Positions 11,905 to 24,400 of a stretch of DNA of 64,000 bases are shown piece by piece. The position numbers and the translations under genes are program-made. Positions within the stretch are counted from its first letter, which is position 1; every line of letters begins with the position of its first letter. Below the pieces are notes generated by a model. It was not told where the DNA came from. It saw nothing but the letters and a program-made list of their open reading frames with translations, and made no database searches. The DNA comes from Apium graveolens (taxonomy: Eukaryota > Streptophyta > Magnoliopsida > Apiales > Apiaceae), in assembly GCF_009905375.1 (NCBI RefSeq), contig NC_133650.1:294576270-294640269 (forward strand), in the 5' to 3' direction.

Positions 11905-14877
11905 ATTCAAGCCAAGAAGTTACTACGACAAGGATGTGAGCATTTCATGGCATATGTGATTGACAGAAGTCAAGAACCAACAAAACTTGAAGATATTCCA
12001 GTTGTGAATGAATTTCCAGACGTATTTCCCGATGAGTTACCAGGACTTCCTCCAGATAGAGAAATTGAATTTACGATCGACTTAGCACCTGGAAAAGAAC
12101 TAGTATCCAAGGCCCCGTATAAAATGGCGCCCGTCGAGATGAAAGAGCTAGCGAAGCAATTGCAGGAGTTGTTAGAGAAAGGAGTAATCAGACCCAGTGT
12201 ATCCCCGTGGGGAGCCCCGGTATTATTTGTCAAGAAGAAAGATGGAAGCATGAGACTGTGTATTGACTATAGGGAGCTCAACAAGCTGACAATCAAGAAC
12301 AAGTATCCGTTACCCAGAATTGACGATCTGTTCGACCAGTTGAAGGGAGCCAAGTATTTCTCCAAAATTGATTTAAGATCAGGATATCATCAACTAAAGA
12401 TCAAGCCAGAAGATATACCAAAGACAACTTTCAGAACAAGGTATGGACATTACGAGTTTTTAGTGATGTCTTTTGGGTTGACCAATGCCCCGACAGCGTT
12501 TATGGACCCGATGAACAAAATTTTCAAGGAGTATTTGGATAAGTTTGTTATTGTGTTTATAGACGATATTTTAATCTATTCAAAGACGGAAGAGGATCAT
12601 GCGGAACATGTGAGAACGGCTTTGGAGATTTTAAGGAAAAAGAAGTTATATGCTAAATTCTCGAAGTGTGAGTTTTGGCTACAGGAAGTTCAGTTCTTAG
12701 GGCAAATAGTTAGTAATGAAGGGATCAAAGTGGACCCGGCAAAGATCGAGGCAATTACGAATTGGGAGAGACCGAAAACACCCACCGAGGTAAGAAGTTT
12801 CTTAGGATTGGCGGGATATTATCGTCGATTTGTTCAAAATTTCTCGAGGATTGCCACACCATTAACAAAGCTTACACGAAAGAATGAGAAGTTTATATGG
12901 AACGACAAATGCGAGGAAAGTTTTCAGGAGTTGAAGCAACGATTGATCACGACACCTGTTTTGTCACTTCCAGATGATCAAGGGAATTTTGTAATTTATA
13001 GCGATGCTTCTCACAAAGGACTAGGATGTGTTTTAATGCAGCACGAAAAGGTGATTGCGTATGCGTCAAGGCAATTGAAACCACACGAACAGAAGTATCC
13101 TACTCATGATTTGGAGCTAGCAACCATAGTTTTCGCTTTGAAGATTTGGAGACATTATTTGTATGGAGAAAAGTGCGAGATTTTCACGGATCAAAAAAGC
13201 TTAAAGTACATATTCACACAGAAGGAACTTAATATGAGGCAAAGGAGATGGTTAGAGTTGATCAAAGACTATGATTGCTCGATTAATTATCATCCCGGTA
13301 AAGCGAACGTGGTAGCAGACGCATTGAGTCGGAAGGAAAGGTTGAATGTGTTATCAGTACCTGAAGACATATATAAGGAATTTCAGAAATTGGAATCGGA
13401 GATTAAAGTTTGCAAGCCTGAGGAAGCGAAAGTATACAGTATGACTTTCCAACCGGAATTATTTGAGAAAATAAAGAAATGTCAGGAAGATGTAATGGAT
13501 CAAGATATAAATCGTTTGGTAGGTGAAGAGTTATGCACGCAAAAGGATGATCAAGGTATTCTGAGGTTTTCATCTAGAATTTGGATTCCACCAATGACGG
13601 AGCTGAAAAATGAAATTTTACAGGAGGCACATAATTCAAGGTATTCCATCCATCCAGGAAGTACCAAAATGTACAGAGATTTAAAGAAGAATTATTGGTG
13701 GCTAGATATGAAGAGGGAAATTGCGGAATGGATTAGCAAATATTATACCTGTCAGAGAGTTAAAGCAGAGCATCAGAGACCAAGTGGATTGTTACAGCCA
13801 TTGGAGATTCCAGAGTGGAAATGGGAACATATTGCCATTGATTTCATAGTTGGATTACCAAGGACAAGGGCTAATCATGATGCCATTTGGGTTATAGTGG
13901 ATAGACTTACCAAGTCAGCTCATTTTCTGCCTATAAATGAAAGATTTTCGCTCGACAAGTTGGTCCATATGTACCTGAAGGAAATTGTAGTTCGTCATGG
14001 AGTTCCTATGTCTATTGTATCTGATCGAGATCCAAGGTTTAATTCAAGATTTTGGAAGAGTTTTCAAGAATGTTTGGGAACAAGACCGAATATGAGCACG
14101 GCCTATCACCCCCAGACGGATGGCCAAAGTAAAAGAACGATCCAGACAATCGAGGACATGTTACGTGTTTGTGCTATTGATTTCAAAGGAAGTTGGGACG
14201 AGCATTTACCCCTGGTAGAATTTGCTTATAACAACAGTTATCACGCCAGCATTGGGATGCCACCCTATGAAGCCCTTTATGGACGCAAATGTAGATCTCC
14301 AGTATATTGGGACCAAGTAGGAGAACGCACAATACTTGGACCTGAACTGGTACAGCAGACAAAGGAAATTGTTGAAATTATCCAGAAAAGATTGATAGCC
14401 GCACAAGATCGTCAGAGGAAATACGCAGACCAGTCAAGGAAAGACATGAAATTTGAAGAAGGAAGCTTGGTATTACTGAAAGTATCACCATGGAAAGGAC
14501 TAACGAGGTTTGGAAAGAAAGGGAAGCTAAGCCCAAGATATGTCGGACCTTTTGAGATTTTAAAGCGCGTTGGCAAAGTAGCTTATGAGTTGGCGTTACT
14601 ACCGCACATGGAGCACATTCATAATGTTTTTCACGTATCGATGCTCAAGAAATATAATCCAGGCTCCAGGCATGTAATAGAATATGAGCCAATAGAGCTT
14701 TAGGCAGATTTGTCATATGTAGATAGTCCGATAGAGATTCTAGAGGAGAGAGAGAAAGTATTGAGAAATAAAGTGGTAAAGTTAGTAAAAGTATTTTGGA
14801 GAAACCCAAAGGTTAAAGAGTCAACCTGGGAGTTAGAAAGTGATATGAGAGAAAAGTACCCTCATTTGTTTTCTTAG
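11905..14877 (+). pseudogene. Chromovirus RT-RNase H-integrase-chromodomain, inactivated
   Basis: Reverse transcriptase comes first, with FIDD at about 12558-12569. RNase H follows, starting at YSDAS and ending at ADALSR. The integrase then has the HPGSTKM zinc region, IDFI, SDRDPRF and a C-terminal [11 protein letters not shown] region. Three changes disable it. The zinc CxxC reads YxxC (TAT 13741). The catalytic Glu of the D-D-E triad is Lys (AAA 14131-14133, GQSKRT). A TAG at 14701-14703 cuts off the last 57 codons, which encode a chromodomain-like tail (VLRNK, VFWRN, ESTWELE) ending at 14877. The track of changes is C-to-T or G-to-A. The intact protein would copy and integrate the element; the chromodomain guides integration to marked chromatin in this family. 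Confidence 0.88.
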
Positions 14878-14900
14878 GAGATTCTGAGGACAGAATCCTT

Positions 14901-14915
14901 TTAAGGGGGGAAGGA
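14901..14915 (+). other. Polypurine tract
   Basis: TTAAGGGGGGAAGGA followed by T directly precedes the TGTAATATCC start of the 3' LTR. This is the expected site and composition for the plus-strand primer of an LTR retrotransposon. Confidence 0.85.
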
Positions 14916-17042
14916 TGTAATATCCGGGATATATCGTGTAATTATTTTGCTATTAAATAATTATTATGTGAGTTCAGTATCTATTCTGTGAGTTAATTGT
15001 TAAATGTTATCTGTACTTGGATATTCAAAAATAATATTAATTGAGTATTTTAATTTTTATATGTCCAAAATAAAACATAGATAATTGTCATATCTTCCTA
15101 ATTATTTTTATGTTGATTTATGGATTTATAAGGATCATATGAAATTTATAAAATCTTTTTCCGAGTATTTAAAATCTATTTTATAAAAACGGGAACCAAT
15201 CGACGTCATCCGTTGTTACGTTTTTGGAACCCGAAACTCTTCCGAGAACTCCTTCCTAACCTAATTGTAATATTCCGAGCATATTCCATGTTTCGACTTT
15301 TTCGATCCGGCGTACGGTTTGTTCTGCACGGGTCCCGGCGCAACATTTTCGATACAATATTCGTTTCGGTAAATCAATAAAACCCGTATTTTTGATAAAC
15401 GGGAGCTTTTTATTAAACTATCCCAATTATCACTTCGTAGTAAGTGTAACCAGGCGCTGAGACCAAGACCGCAGTACAAATTGTACTGATTTGGATAATT
15501 ATCCCGAAAACCGATACCGTTTGGATCAGTTTTTATAAATAAACGTACCGTTTTATATCCGGAATGATCCAACGAGATACTAATTTTCCGTAATTATAAA
15601 TAGCCTTTTATAGTATTTTATTTCGTATCAAAATCATTTGCAGATAGTTAATTCTATAATTTTCAGAGAAAAACCCTAATTACATAAACTGTTCTAAGAA
15701 TCAAACAGCAAAACGAAGGCGTTACCGATCTCTGTTTTCAAAGCTTGAGTAACCAAAACGAAGGATTTGAAGTGTTCTATCAGATTCTGAGCTTTGTTTC
15801 ACTGCAGAATCAAAGGTTTATTTTCTGCAAATTTATTTATTTTCGAATTAAATTTATTAAAAATATGAATTTTTGTTCGGATGATTGTTTGTATGATTTA
15901 ATGATTGCATGTTGTAGAGCGTGTTTTCCTGATGATTTTGATATATTATACGTCTGATTTGGAGTTCAATAACATGTTCAAATTTGAGTTTGATTTTCGA
16001 ATTTTAAAATTAGAGTTTATAACCCGTATGAATGTTTTTAATTGAAATTTGGGGGTTTCTTATTCTGAAATAGATTGATGTTGTGGTATAGTGTATTGTA
16101 TTCTCTGTGAAATTTGCAATCTAGTCGTACAAGTTTCATGAATCAACGAGGTCTGTAGAGAAGGGAGTTGTGTTTTGAAGTTTACGTCGAACCCGCCGGA
16201 AACCGGCGAGTTTCTTGATCAAATTCCGGCCAAGTCTGGGGTTATTGATAAATTTTGATTGCAGATATAGGTTCCTGGAGTGGTGTAGTTTAATTCTGGA
16301 GGTGATGGTGGTGGGAGGATGCCAGAGGTGAGTTCTCCGGCCACCCCAGACTTTTTCGGCGACTGGAACTGCAAAATTGCAGTTTGGTCCCTGTACTTTT
16401 GAAAACGATGAAGTTTGGTCCCCCTGGTTTCCAGACTTTGCAAAAATTGGATTCCTGTTTTAAAAATGTTTAAAAATCATATTTCCTATTTATTTTTATA
16501 ATAAAAAAATTCGTTTTTAATTTCTGAAAATTCTAAAAATTAGTATTTTAATTCCGAAAATTATTTTTAATTCAGAAATAAATCTGAATTAATTAATTAA
16601 TTAATTTCAGTTAATTTTTAATCGATTAACTGGTCAATTAATTTGGAAATTAATTGATTAATTGATTTAATTAATTATTAATTGATTTTAATTAATTATT
16701 TAATTAGATATAATTACTTAAAAATGATTTAAAAATTCCGAAAAATCGTTTCGAGCTTTAAAATATTATTCAAAATTATTTTCAAGGCTCGATAATTAGT
16801 ATAAAATTGTTTCGGAGCCAGAATTGGCCAACCGAACCCTGTTTATTAACCCGAAATTGATCCAACGACCCGTTCTAATTCCGAAAAATGTTTTAAAAAT
16901 CATTTTAAATACCCGAAAGCCTATTTATGACCCGAGACTTCTTTATAAATAATATATCATTGATTACGTGATGTATTATGTGCTATATGTGACTTGTTGA
17001 TTGACTATCAGTCTATATATTCGGTGTTTACTTGATTATTGC
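14916..17042 (+). repeat. 3' LTR of the chromovirus, truncated
   Basis: It matches the 5' LTR from its first base to TTGATTATTGCA at about 17042, where similarity stops abruptly. The distal 1.3 kb of the LTR, its end, the second GAACC target copy and the rest of ORF-X copy 1 are missing. A deletion or rearrangement at 17042 therefore joins the nest to the gene-proximal DNA on the right. Confidence 0.85.
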
Positions 17043-17347
17043 AATATTTCATTTCAGGATTTATATTTCGAGCATTAAAGTATTATTGTCTATTTTTCCC
17101 GAGATATCACGCATATAGTTCCGTTACACGGTAAACTTTCTTTCTTGAGTATATCACTAATTAAAAAAAAGAAATAATAAATATAATGGATGTCTTCCTA
17201 GTAGCTACTACACGCCGCTAGCAGCATTAGAGCCTTTATCATAAAATTAGTGAGCTTTGGGAAGAAAAGATTAAAGAAGAATGAATTATGGATTTAGGAT
17301 TTTAGAACGGTGGAGAAGTTCTAGAATAGTCCACGTTGGCCCAACAA
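17043..17347. other. Unassigned intergenic DNA right of the truncated LTR
   Basis: I see no gene or clear repeat here. It starts at the LTR breakpoint and runs to the target duplication of the hAT-type element. Confidence 0.5.
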
Positions 17348-17355
17348 CCTAATAT

Positions 17356-17958
17356 CAGTGTTCCAGAAATCGCTAGTCGTGCTAGGGCGGTGAGGGTACC
17401 TTCGAGAGATTAATCGGCAAGTCGGAGATTAATCATACCGATTAATCGAAACATTAATCGGAAAAATATAAATATTATTTTTAATTTTTATAGTTATATA
17501 ATGATCAATATGTCAAATATTTGTTTGAAAAAAGAAATTAGAATGATATTAAACAATATCTACACATTTGACATGCATTATATACTAATTATTGAGTTTA
17601 CAATATTAACTATATTTTAATTCACACTTTTAAATTAATTATAATATGTTAATTTTATATTTTAAGTGAGAAAGTAAATATATTTGATTACTTGTTATTT
17701 CTTACCAATACTTTATATTAGAAATTGACATGATGATTGTGTGAAATTATGAAATTAATGAATTAAATTATAAAAAGGTAAAAAAAATATTTTTTTAATT
17801 ATTTTCCGCCTAGACCGCCTAGGACCGATTTTTGACCGCCTAACCCGCCTAATCCCGATTTTTTGAAAAAACGCATAAATCACCGTCTAGGTCCGAGTCG
17901 AAGCGTTTTACCATCGCCTAGCACCTAGACACCGCCTAGACCGATTTTTAGAACACTG
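17356..17958. mobile_element. Non-autonomous hAT-type element (603 bp MITE)
   Basis: The ends are CAGTGTTCCAGAAATCG and, inverted, CAGTGTTCTAAAAATCG, which match at 15 of 17 positions. The element is flanked by perfect 8-bp duplications CCTAATAT at 17348-17355 and 17959-17966, the hAT signature. Both subterminal regions repeat CCGCCTA or its relatives (at least seven copies on the right side), as expected of transposase-binding repeats. The AT-rich middle has no coding capacity. CAGTGTTC...CCTAG-type elements are familiar in plant genomes. It depends on a transposase encoded elsewhere. Confidence 0.88.
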
Positions 17959-17966
17959 CCTAATAT

Positions 17967-18789
17967 AGTATAGAAACCAAAACAACACACTCTATGTAAA
18001 TACTGGAAAACTACTCCTTCGAGACCATACATATTTAATGAAATATATAAATTTTGAGATAACACGCAACTTATAACTTAAAATCAATCTGAGTCAAAAA
18101 TATTTATTATTTATATAGAACTACTATTATTTATTAATTGTATATAAATATTTATCAATTAATTTTTTTAAAATAATTAAAATAATATATAAGTGCAAGA
18201 AATAGATATACGAATTTAAATACGAGACTCGTGCCTCCCGCAGACAATAATAGCAGTTCTTTTCGAAAGAAATGTTGAATAACTTCAGTAGAGGTAAAGA
18301 AAAAATAAATGATGATTTATTAAATAAGGTTATCGCATTCTACTATTTAAATGGTAGTAGAACAATATAATCATTTCTATTTATAATTATATTATGATAT
18401 AATCTTAATCTTTTATTTTTAAAAAAATCAGATTAACGGTTGAGATTGATTTGACGGTACATGACTAAAGGTTTGAATAAGAAGTGATAATATATATAAT
18501 ATATATATTATGATTAATTAATCTCAAGTAAATTTTTTAAAAAAGTGTCCTTGCACAAAAATAAAACAAGACACGTAAGTAAAAGTTGACTATACATAAA
18601 ATTTTATCATTTTTAACATAAACAACTTAGTTGTCGATTTTGATTGGTTATATTTTTATTAAAAATAATAGCATACCTTTTTTTGAAAGTAAAATGATAC
18701 TTACCTACCTGCACAAAAATGTCTCAGCAACCAATAAATAAGAAATAAATTGCGCGCACAATAAAAACCCCAAATTTTATACACGATAC
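17967..18789 (+). other. Upstream region of the GDPDL gene
   Basis: This is AT-rich DNA with runs such as the TATATA stretch near 18490-18510. No gene is supported. It would contain the proximal promoter of the gene downstream. Confidence 0.5.
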
Positions 18790-18797
18790 TATAAATA
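18790..18797 (+). promoter_or_regulatory. TATA box of the GDPDL gene
   Basis: TATAAATA in the context CTATAAATAGATGG suggests transcription starts near 18820-18830. A plausible first non-coding exon follows and ends CCGGAG before GTAGGA at 18907. Confidence 0.55.
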
Positions 18798-19227
18798 GAT
18801 GGAAGATAAAAATACTATTCTGGTTCAGTCTTGGTAAAAATAGCATGCAGGCTAGCTTCAGTCAATTGAATTGCTTGGATAGTTTGCATTCTTCATATCT
18901 CCGGAGGTAGGATTCCCGAAATCTCTCACTCACCCATTACACCCCCTCTCTTTCATTTTTAGCTATCACCCTTCAGTTATTCAGCAATTGTCTTCATATT
19001 TATGTGCCCAGATCATTTTTGATTTTTGTTTTTTAAGCTTTTAATCATACCCTTTTTCTTATTTGCTGCTCAACTTAAAGCTCTTGCAAATCAATGTAAT
19101 TAAATAGTTGAATATGAGCACTTAAAAGATATTACTATAGTTAGTTGCCTGTGTTTTTTGTCCATGGTGTATATAGATTCATTGTAATTTGTACATGCTA
19201 AATTATCCCTACATGTATATTTATTAT

Positions 19228-20142
19228 GGTAAAGTTATCTTCTTTATTAGATTTTTTTCTTCTAAATTTCATGGTTTGTGTTGATTTGTCTAAGAATAAT
19301 GTAGGCTTTACGAGAACCAATATAATTAATTCCAGTTTATGCAATCCACAATCGTTATCTGTTGATATTATACCAATTAGCCGGATTTTTGATTTGTTAG
19401 TGTAGCTGAGCAGAACTTATTAAACTTTTTTTGTTAAACTCCGCTTGAGGCGCCTTCCACTTGAGACTCCAGTTATTTTTAGAAGATTGCTCTTCTTCCT
19501 TAACTAATTTTCCTCTATTCCTTCTCCTTTTTCAGCTTCTTCTCGCTTGTTGCTTCTCAGTTTAAAACCCTCACCAGAGGCCTCATTCTGTAATTCCTAG
19601 TTGCTGTATAAGGTAGTGCCGTCAACACTCACTAGTTAATTGTTAACCTATCTATCTACATATAACGTCACTACTTTATAATGCAGAGTGTTTAGCTAAA
19701 CATAATGAAGAAGAAGACTAATTAATTTGTTTATTTAACTTAATGAACAATGTTTACAAATGTGCTGATACTTATACAAACCTAAGAATATAAAACTATA
19801 ACAAAATTTTGTTACGTGACATAATATTTCCCACCCTTATATATATTTCATATTGAGTAAAGAGCAAATCCGCATTTAATTACATCATGAACGCCGTGAT
19901 TTAGTACAGGCATTAGAGCTGCTATATGTTAGTCTTAGCTCAAATTGTGTGTCATCCTCATTTAGGTAATTATGAAACTAATTTTATAACCTATCACTTT
20001 GAGTAGCGTCAGGCTGTCAACCTACTCATTCTTTGGTTCTAGGAGTTATCAATTGTTAGATATACAGTTTGCTTTAACATGATATAAATTCTTGTTTTAT
20101 TATTTACAGTTTATGAAATAGATCTTACATTTGAGAAAGTTT
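19228..20142 (+). repeat. Tandem duplication, copy A (about 0.9 kb)
   Basis: It begins near AAAGTTATCTTCTTTATTAG and ends near TTGAGAAAGTTT. Copy B follows directly with the same order of landmarks, including CCGCTTGAGGCGCCTTCCAC, GTCAACACTCACTAGTTAAT and ATATAACGTCACTACTTTA. The copies differ by scattered substitutions and small indels. The offset is about 915 bp. Confidence 0.85.
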
Positions 20143-21058
20143 AATAAAGTTATCTTCTTTATTAGATTTTTCTCTTCTAATTTTCATGGTTTGTGTTGAA
20201 TTTGTCTCAGAATAATGTAGTCTTTATGAGGACCAATATAATTCCAGTTTATGCAATCCACACTCGTTTATCTGCTGATATTATACCAATTAGCCTAATT
20301 TTTGATTTGTTAGTGTAGCAGAGCAGAACATATTAAAACTTTGTTTTGTTAAACTCCGCTTGAGGCGCCTTCCACTTGAGGCTCCAGTTATTTTTAGAAG
20401 GTTGCTCTTCTTCATTAACTAATTGTCCTCTTTTCCTTCTTCTCCTTTTTCAGCTTCTTCTCAGTTGTCGCACCAGAGGCCTCGTTCTGTAATTCCTAGT
20501 TGCTGTCAAAGGTAGTACCGTCAACACTCACTAGTTAATTGTTATCCTATCTATCTACATTCTACATATAACGTCACTACTTTACAATGCAGAGTGTTTA
20601 GCTAAATAATAATGAAAAAGACTGGTTAACTTGTTTATTCAACTTAATGAACAATGTTTACAAATCCTCTGATACTTATACAAACCTAAGAATCTAAAAC
20701 TATAACAGAAGTCTGCTACATGACATGATATTTCACACCCTTATATATATATTTCATTTTGAGTACAGAGCAAATTTGCATTTAATTACATCATAAACAC
20801 AGTGCTCAAGTACAGGCATTAGAGCTGCTATATGTTGGTCTTGGATCAAATTCTGGGTCATCCTCATTTATGTAATTATGAAACTAATTTTATAACCTAT
20901 CACTTTGTGTAGTGTCAGGCTGTCAACCTACTCATGATTCTATGGTTCTAGCCTCTGGGAGTTATCAGTTGTTAGATATACAGTTTGATTTAACTTGATA
21001 GAAATTCTTGTTTAATTATTTACAGTTAATGAAATAGATCTTACATTTCAGAAAGTTT
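20143..21058 (+). repeat. Tandem duplication, copy B (about 0.9 kb)
   Basis: This is the second copy of the unit starting at 19228. It lacks a short piece near 20465 where copy A has an extra GCTTCTCAGTTTAAAACCC-like segment. It ends in TTTCAGAAAGTTT at about 21058. Divergence between the copies shows that the duplication is not brand new. It lies wholly within the inferred leader intron. Confidence 0.85.
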
Positions 21059-21489
21059 TCACAGTCAAGGCAGGAATGGCAATAAAAAAAACACGAGAAT
21101 TTTTAAAAATGAAAGATTATAAACGAGGATGATACTAGGTTGAATTGACTGAATGTATATTTATCTTTAGCACCGACCTCTGTTATGGTAAAACTTTTTC
21201 AGCCTACTTAAGCATTCGAGCATATTTGATCTGCTTCTCTTTCACGGTGGAAGTTAACTACTATATATATATATATTTTTTTTTTTTTTGCTTCACTTGA
21301 AAGTATAATTGTTCATGCTCATAGACAAGAAATTTTAGCTTGTATTGTATAGCTTCTTGGATGCAATGATTTATTAGTTAAATATATATATTTTCCTCAC
21401 CGAGTAGATAACTGTATCATAAATGCAAAATTGGCCTTCTCTTTTTCTAACTAGAATCTTGCAGTCATTTAAAAATAAGGCATCCGAAA

Positions 21490-24400
21490 ATGTTTAAGGC
21501 AGCGAGTGTCCTCTTCCTCCTTTGCTTAGCTTTGTTTGTTGCTGATGCGGCTCAACCATCATCTACTTCATGGAAAACTTTCAGTGGTAACTATTTATTC
21601 CTTTTCTTTTAATATTACAAGTTGCCCTGTCAAATTAAAATTGTACTCTTTGACAGGAGATGCGCCTGTAGCCATCGCACGTGGTGGCTTTTCTGGGATA
21701 TTTCCTGATTCCAGTTTGAACGCATACAAATGGGCATTGTTGACTGGTTTGCCCAATATGATCCTGTGGTGTGACGTGCAACTCACCAGCGATGGAGTCG
21801 GGATCTGTTTTCCGGAACTTACCCTTGACAGTGGTTCTGACATTTCTGGCCATTTTAGCAACAGCAGGAAATCATACCTTGTGAACGGTGTTAGGAGAGC
21901 AGGATGGTTTACTTTGGATTTCACCCTGACTGCTCTCAGAAATATATCCTGTAAGTCGAGTTTTTATAATAATCTTGTTAATCATTTCAGAAGATTTAAA
22001 GAGTTCGCGAAATATTCATAAAATTGATGTTATGGATTTTCTAGATGATTTAATAATCTTCCTTGTCAACTGGACAGTAACTCAGGGAGTTTTATCTCGG
22101 CCCGATGAGTTTGATCACAGCTTTTTTCATGTACTTACTGTTCGAGATTTGGTTAGGCAGCTGAAACCACCAGGATTATGGTTAAATATTCAGGTAACCC
22201 TTAAACTGCTTGTCATTTTTCATAAATTTATTCCTCTTACAGTATTACGTAAATTGAAAGTAAGTAGTTTTGATCAATCAGCTATTAATGAAGCCATCTT
22301 ATGCATTTCTGTTTACTTTGCAGCATGATGCTTTTTTCGGCCAACATAATTTAAGCATGAGAAGCTTTCTTATTTCTGCCTCTCAAAGTGTCATCGTGAA
22401 ATACATATCATCACCAGAGGTGAATTTCTTGAGAAGCATTGTTAAACAGTACAAGTCAAGCCCAACAAGACTTGTATTTCGATTTTTGGGATTGGATGAC
22501 ATTGAGCCTTCAACAAACCAAACATACGTTTCTCTCTTGAAGAATCTAACATTTATTAAATCATTTTCTTCTGGAATATTAGTGCCAAAGACTTACATAT
22601 GGCCTTTAGATAAAGATCTATATTTGGAGCCTCATACCTCAGTTGTCCTGGATGCCCATAAAGAGGGACTTGAAATATTTGCATCTGGATTTTCAAATGA
22701 TGTACCTTTTGCTTATGATTACAACTATGATCCTGTATCTGAGTATCTAAATTTCATTGACAATGACAAATTTTCCGTGGATGGTGTGCTTTCAGATTTC
22801 CCTTTAACACCATCAGAGGCCATAGGTAACTTTTTATATTAGTTTGTTTTACATATTTTCCTTGTGTACAAATATTTAACTCACTAGTAATCTTAATTCC
22901 CGAGGGAACATGTTATTTTTTTCCAATCCAGTATCACACTTGTAAGTAGGATGTAGTCGTGGTATTCTTCAAACTAATGATAACAAAAGAGAGAATTCAT
23001 ATTATATCCTATGTCCTCAGTGTTGGATCTAATTATTTGCAGAGAGGCACGAAACAAACTTTATAAGTATTTTATAAATTTGGCAGGGTTCCCCAATTTT
23101 TTTTAATTTAAGAATATCAATGCTGAAAAAACTACACAAAATTAGTGAGGACACGTCTCTCCCTTCCTGTGAATACCTTCCCTCCCTATGGTAGGAAATA
23201 ACTTAAATACTATCTATAGTCTCAACATCTACTTATGTTTAATTGGTAATTTTTATTTGATAGTTGATTCAGTTCTATTAATAATTTGATGCTGCAGATT
23301 GCTTCTCTCATATGGACAAATATCTCACTGGACCAGGTACGCTGTTAATACATAAAGTTTTTTTTCTACAGCTTCTTCTTCTCCTTTTTTTTTTCTTCCT
23401 AAAAATTATGCAGACTTCTTTGTTGAAAAGTTGTTTTGTGTTATGGTTTACTTCTAGTAAAACTGTAATTAAGTCTATAGGCCTCTTGTTGCAGCAATTC
23501 CCTTGGTCATTTCACATGAAGGAGCAAGTGGACAGTACCCTGGGTGTACTGATTTAGCATATAAACAAGCTATATCAGACGGGGTTGACATTCTTGATTG
23601 TCCTGTTCAAATAACGAAGGATGGAACACCATTTTGTTTAGGCTCTATAAACCTTATAGATAAAACCACAGCTGCGGAAACTTTCAGTAACCTAAAAGAA
23701 AACATCACAGAACTTGGTGGCAGTGGAATATTCTCTTTCAGCCTTAACTGGAGCGATATACAAAATCTAAAACGTAAGTCAAACTTTTGTATCTACTTTT
23801 AAAACTTATGCAGCATGCTTATGATCCCTAATCCTTTGATGGAGCAACTTCGAAATGTTAACATATCTTATGCTTGTGGCTTTTAACTTTCTGTTAATAA
23901 ATTTTTTCTCTAGCACACTCATAATAGTTATGTTTTCAAAAATTTATGGCAGCCGTGATATCAAAGTCTCAGCAAAATCCATCATTGTATCGGAATCCTA
24001 GAAAGAAGAATGCTGGAAATCTTGTGACATTGTCCGATTTTTTGACCTTGGAAAACAATGCAACCTCTGTTTCAGGTTTCTTGATCCGCATCGAGGTAAT
24101 GTATTAATTAGTGTTTCTTACTTTTTAGCTATGAAATAGCGGCCAAACGTAAAAATTTAGTTAGGTTTCGATGTTATTAATAACTTCAACAACTTAATAA
24201 ACTACATGGTTGGTAATCATTTGGATGTCTTAACTTAAATTTACCAACCTCGCTCCTGTCATCACAAGTTTAGATAGTAAACGTATTGTGAAGTCAGGAT
24301 CTGTAGCATGTACCTCATGGTCCATCACCTTATTAATTCCAACTATAATGCTTCTAATGAGCTTGTCAATTTCCTCTGACCCCGTCTTACAGAAGGCATC

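Larger units (their letters stand above)
1606..17042 (+). mobile_element. Tekay-like Ty3/Gypsy chromovirus, nested and 3'-truncated
   Basis: This is a nearly complete plant Gypsy element. In order it has a 3.4 kb 5' LTR, a Met-tRNA primer site, a small leader ORF, gag-protease, RT-RNase H-integrase, a chromodomain, a polypurine tract and a 3' LTR broken off after about 2.1 kb. The LTR copies differ by only a few dozen bases over the shared 2.1 kb (counted by eye), so the insertion is fairly young. It inserted into ORF-X copy 1 after GAACC; the matching target copy is lost with the right end. A later solo LTR splits protease from RT. The chromodomain and the long LTR place it in the chromovirus group; Tekay/Del is my assignment from LTR size and gag. 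Confidence 0.85.
18907..21464 (+). other. Inferred 2.56 kb intron in the 5' leader of the GDPDL gene
   Basis: The donor is GGAG followed by GTAGGA at 18907. The acceptor is a CTTTTTCTAAC...TCTTGCAG sequence ending at 21464, 25 bases before the coding ATG. No coding frame is seen between the TATA box and the ATG, which fits an untranslated first exon and a long leader intron. The intron contains a 0.9 kb tandem duplication. Transcript reads would settle the exact ends. Confidence 0.5.
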
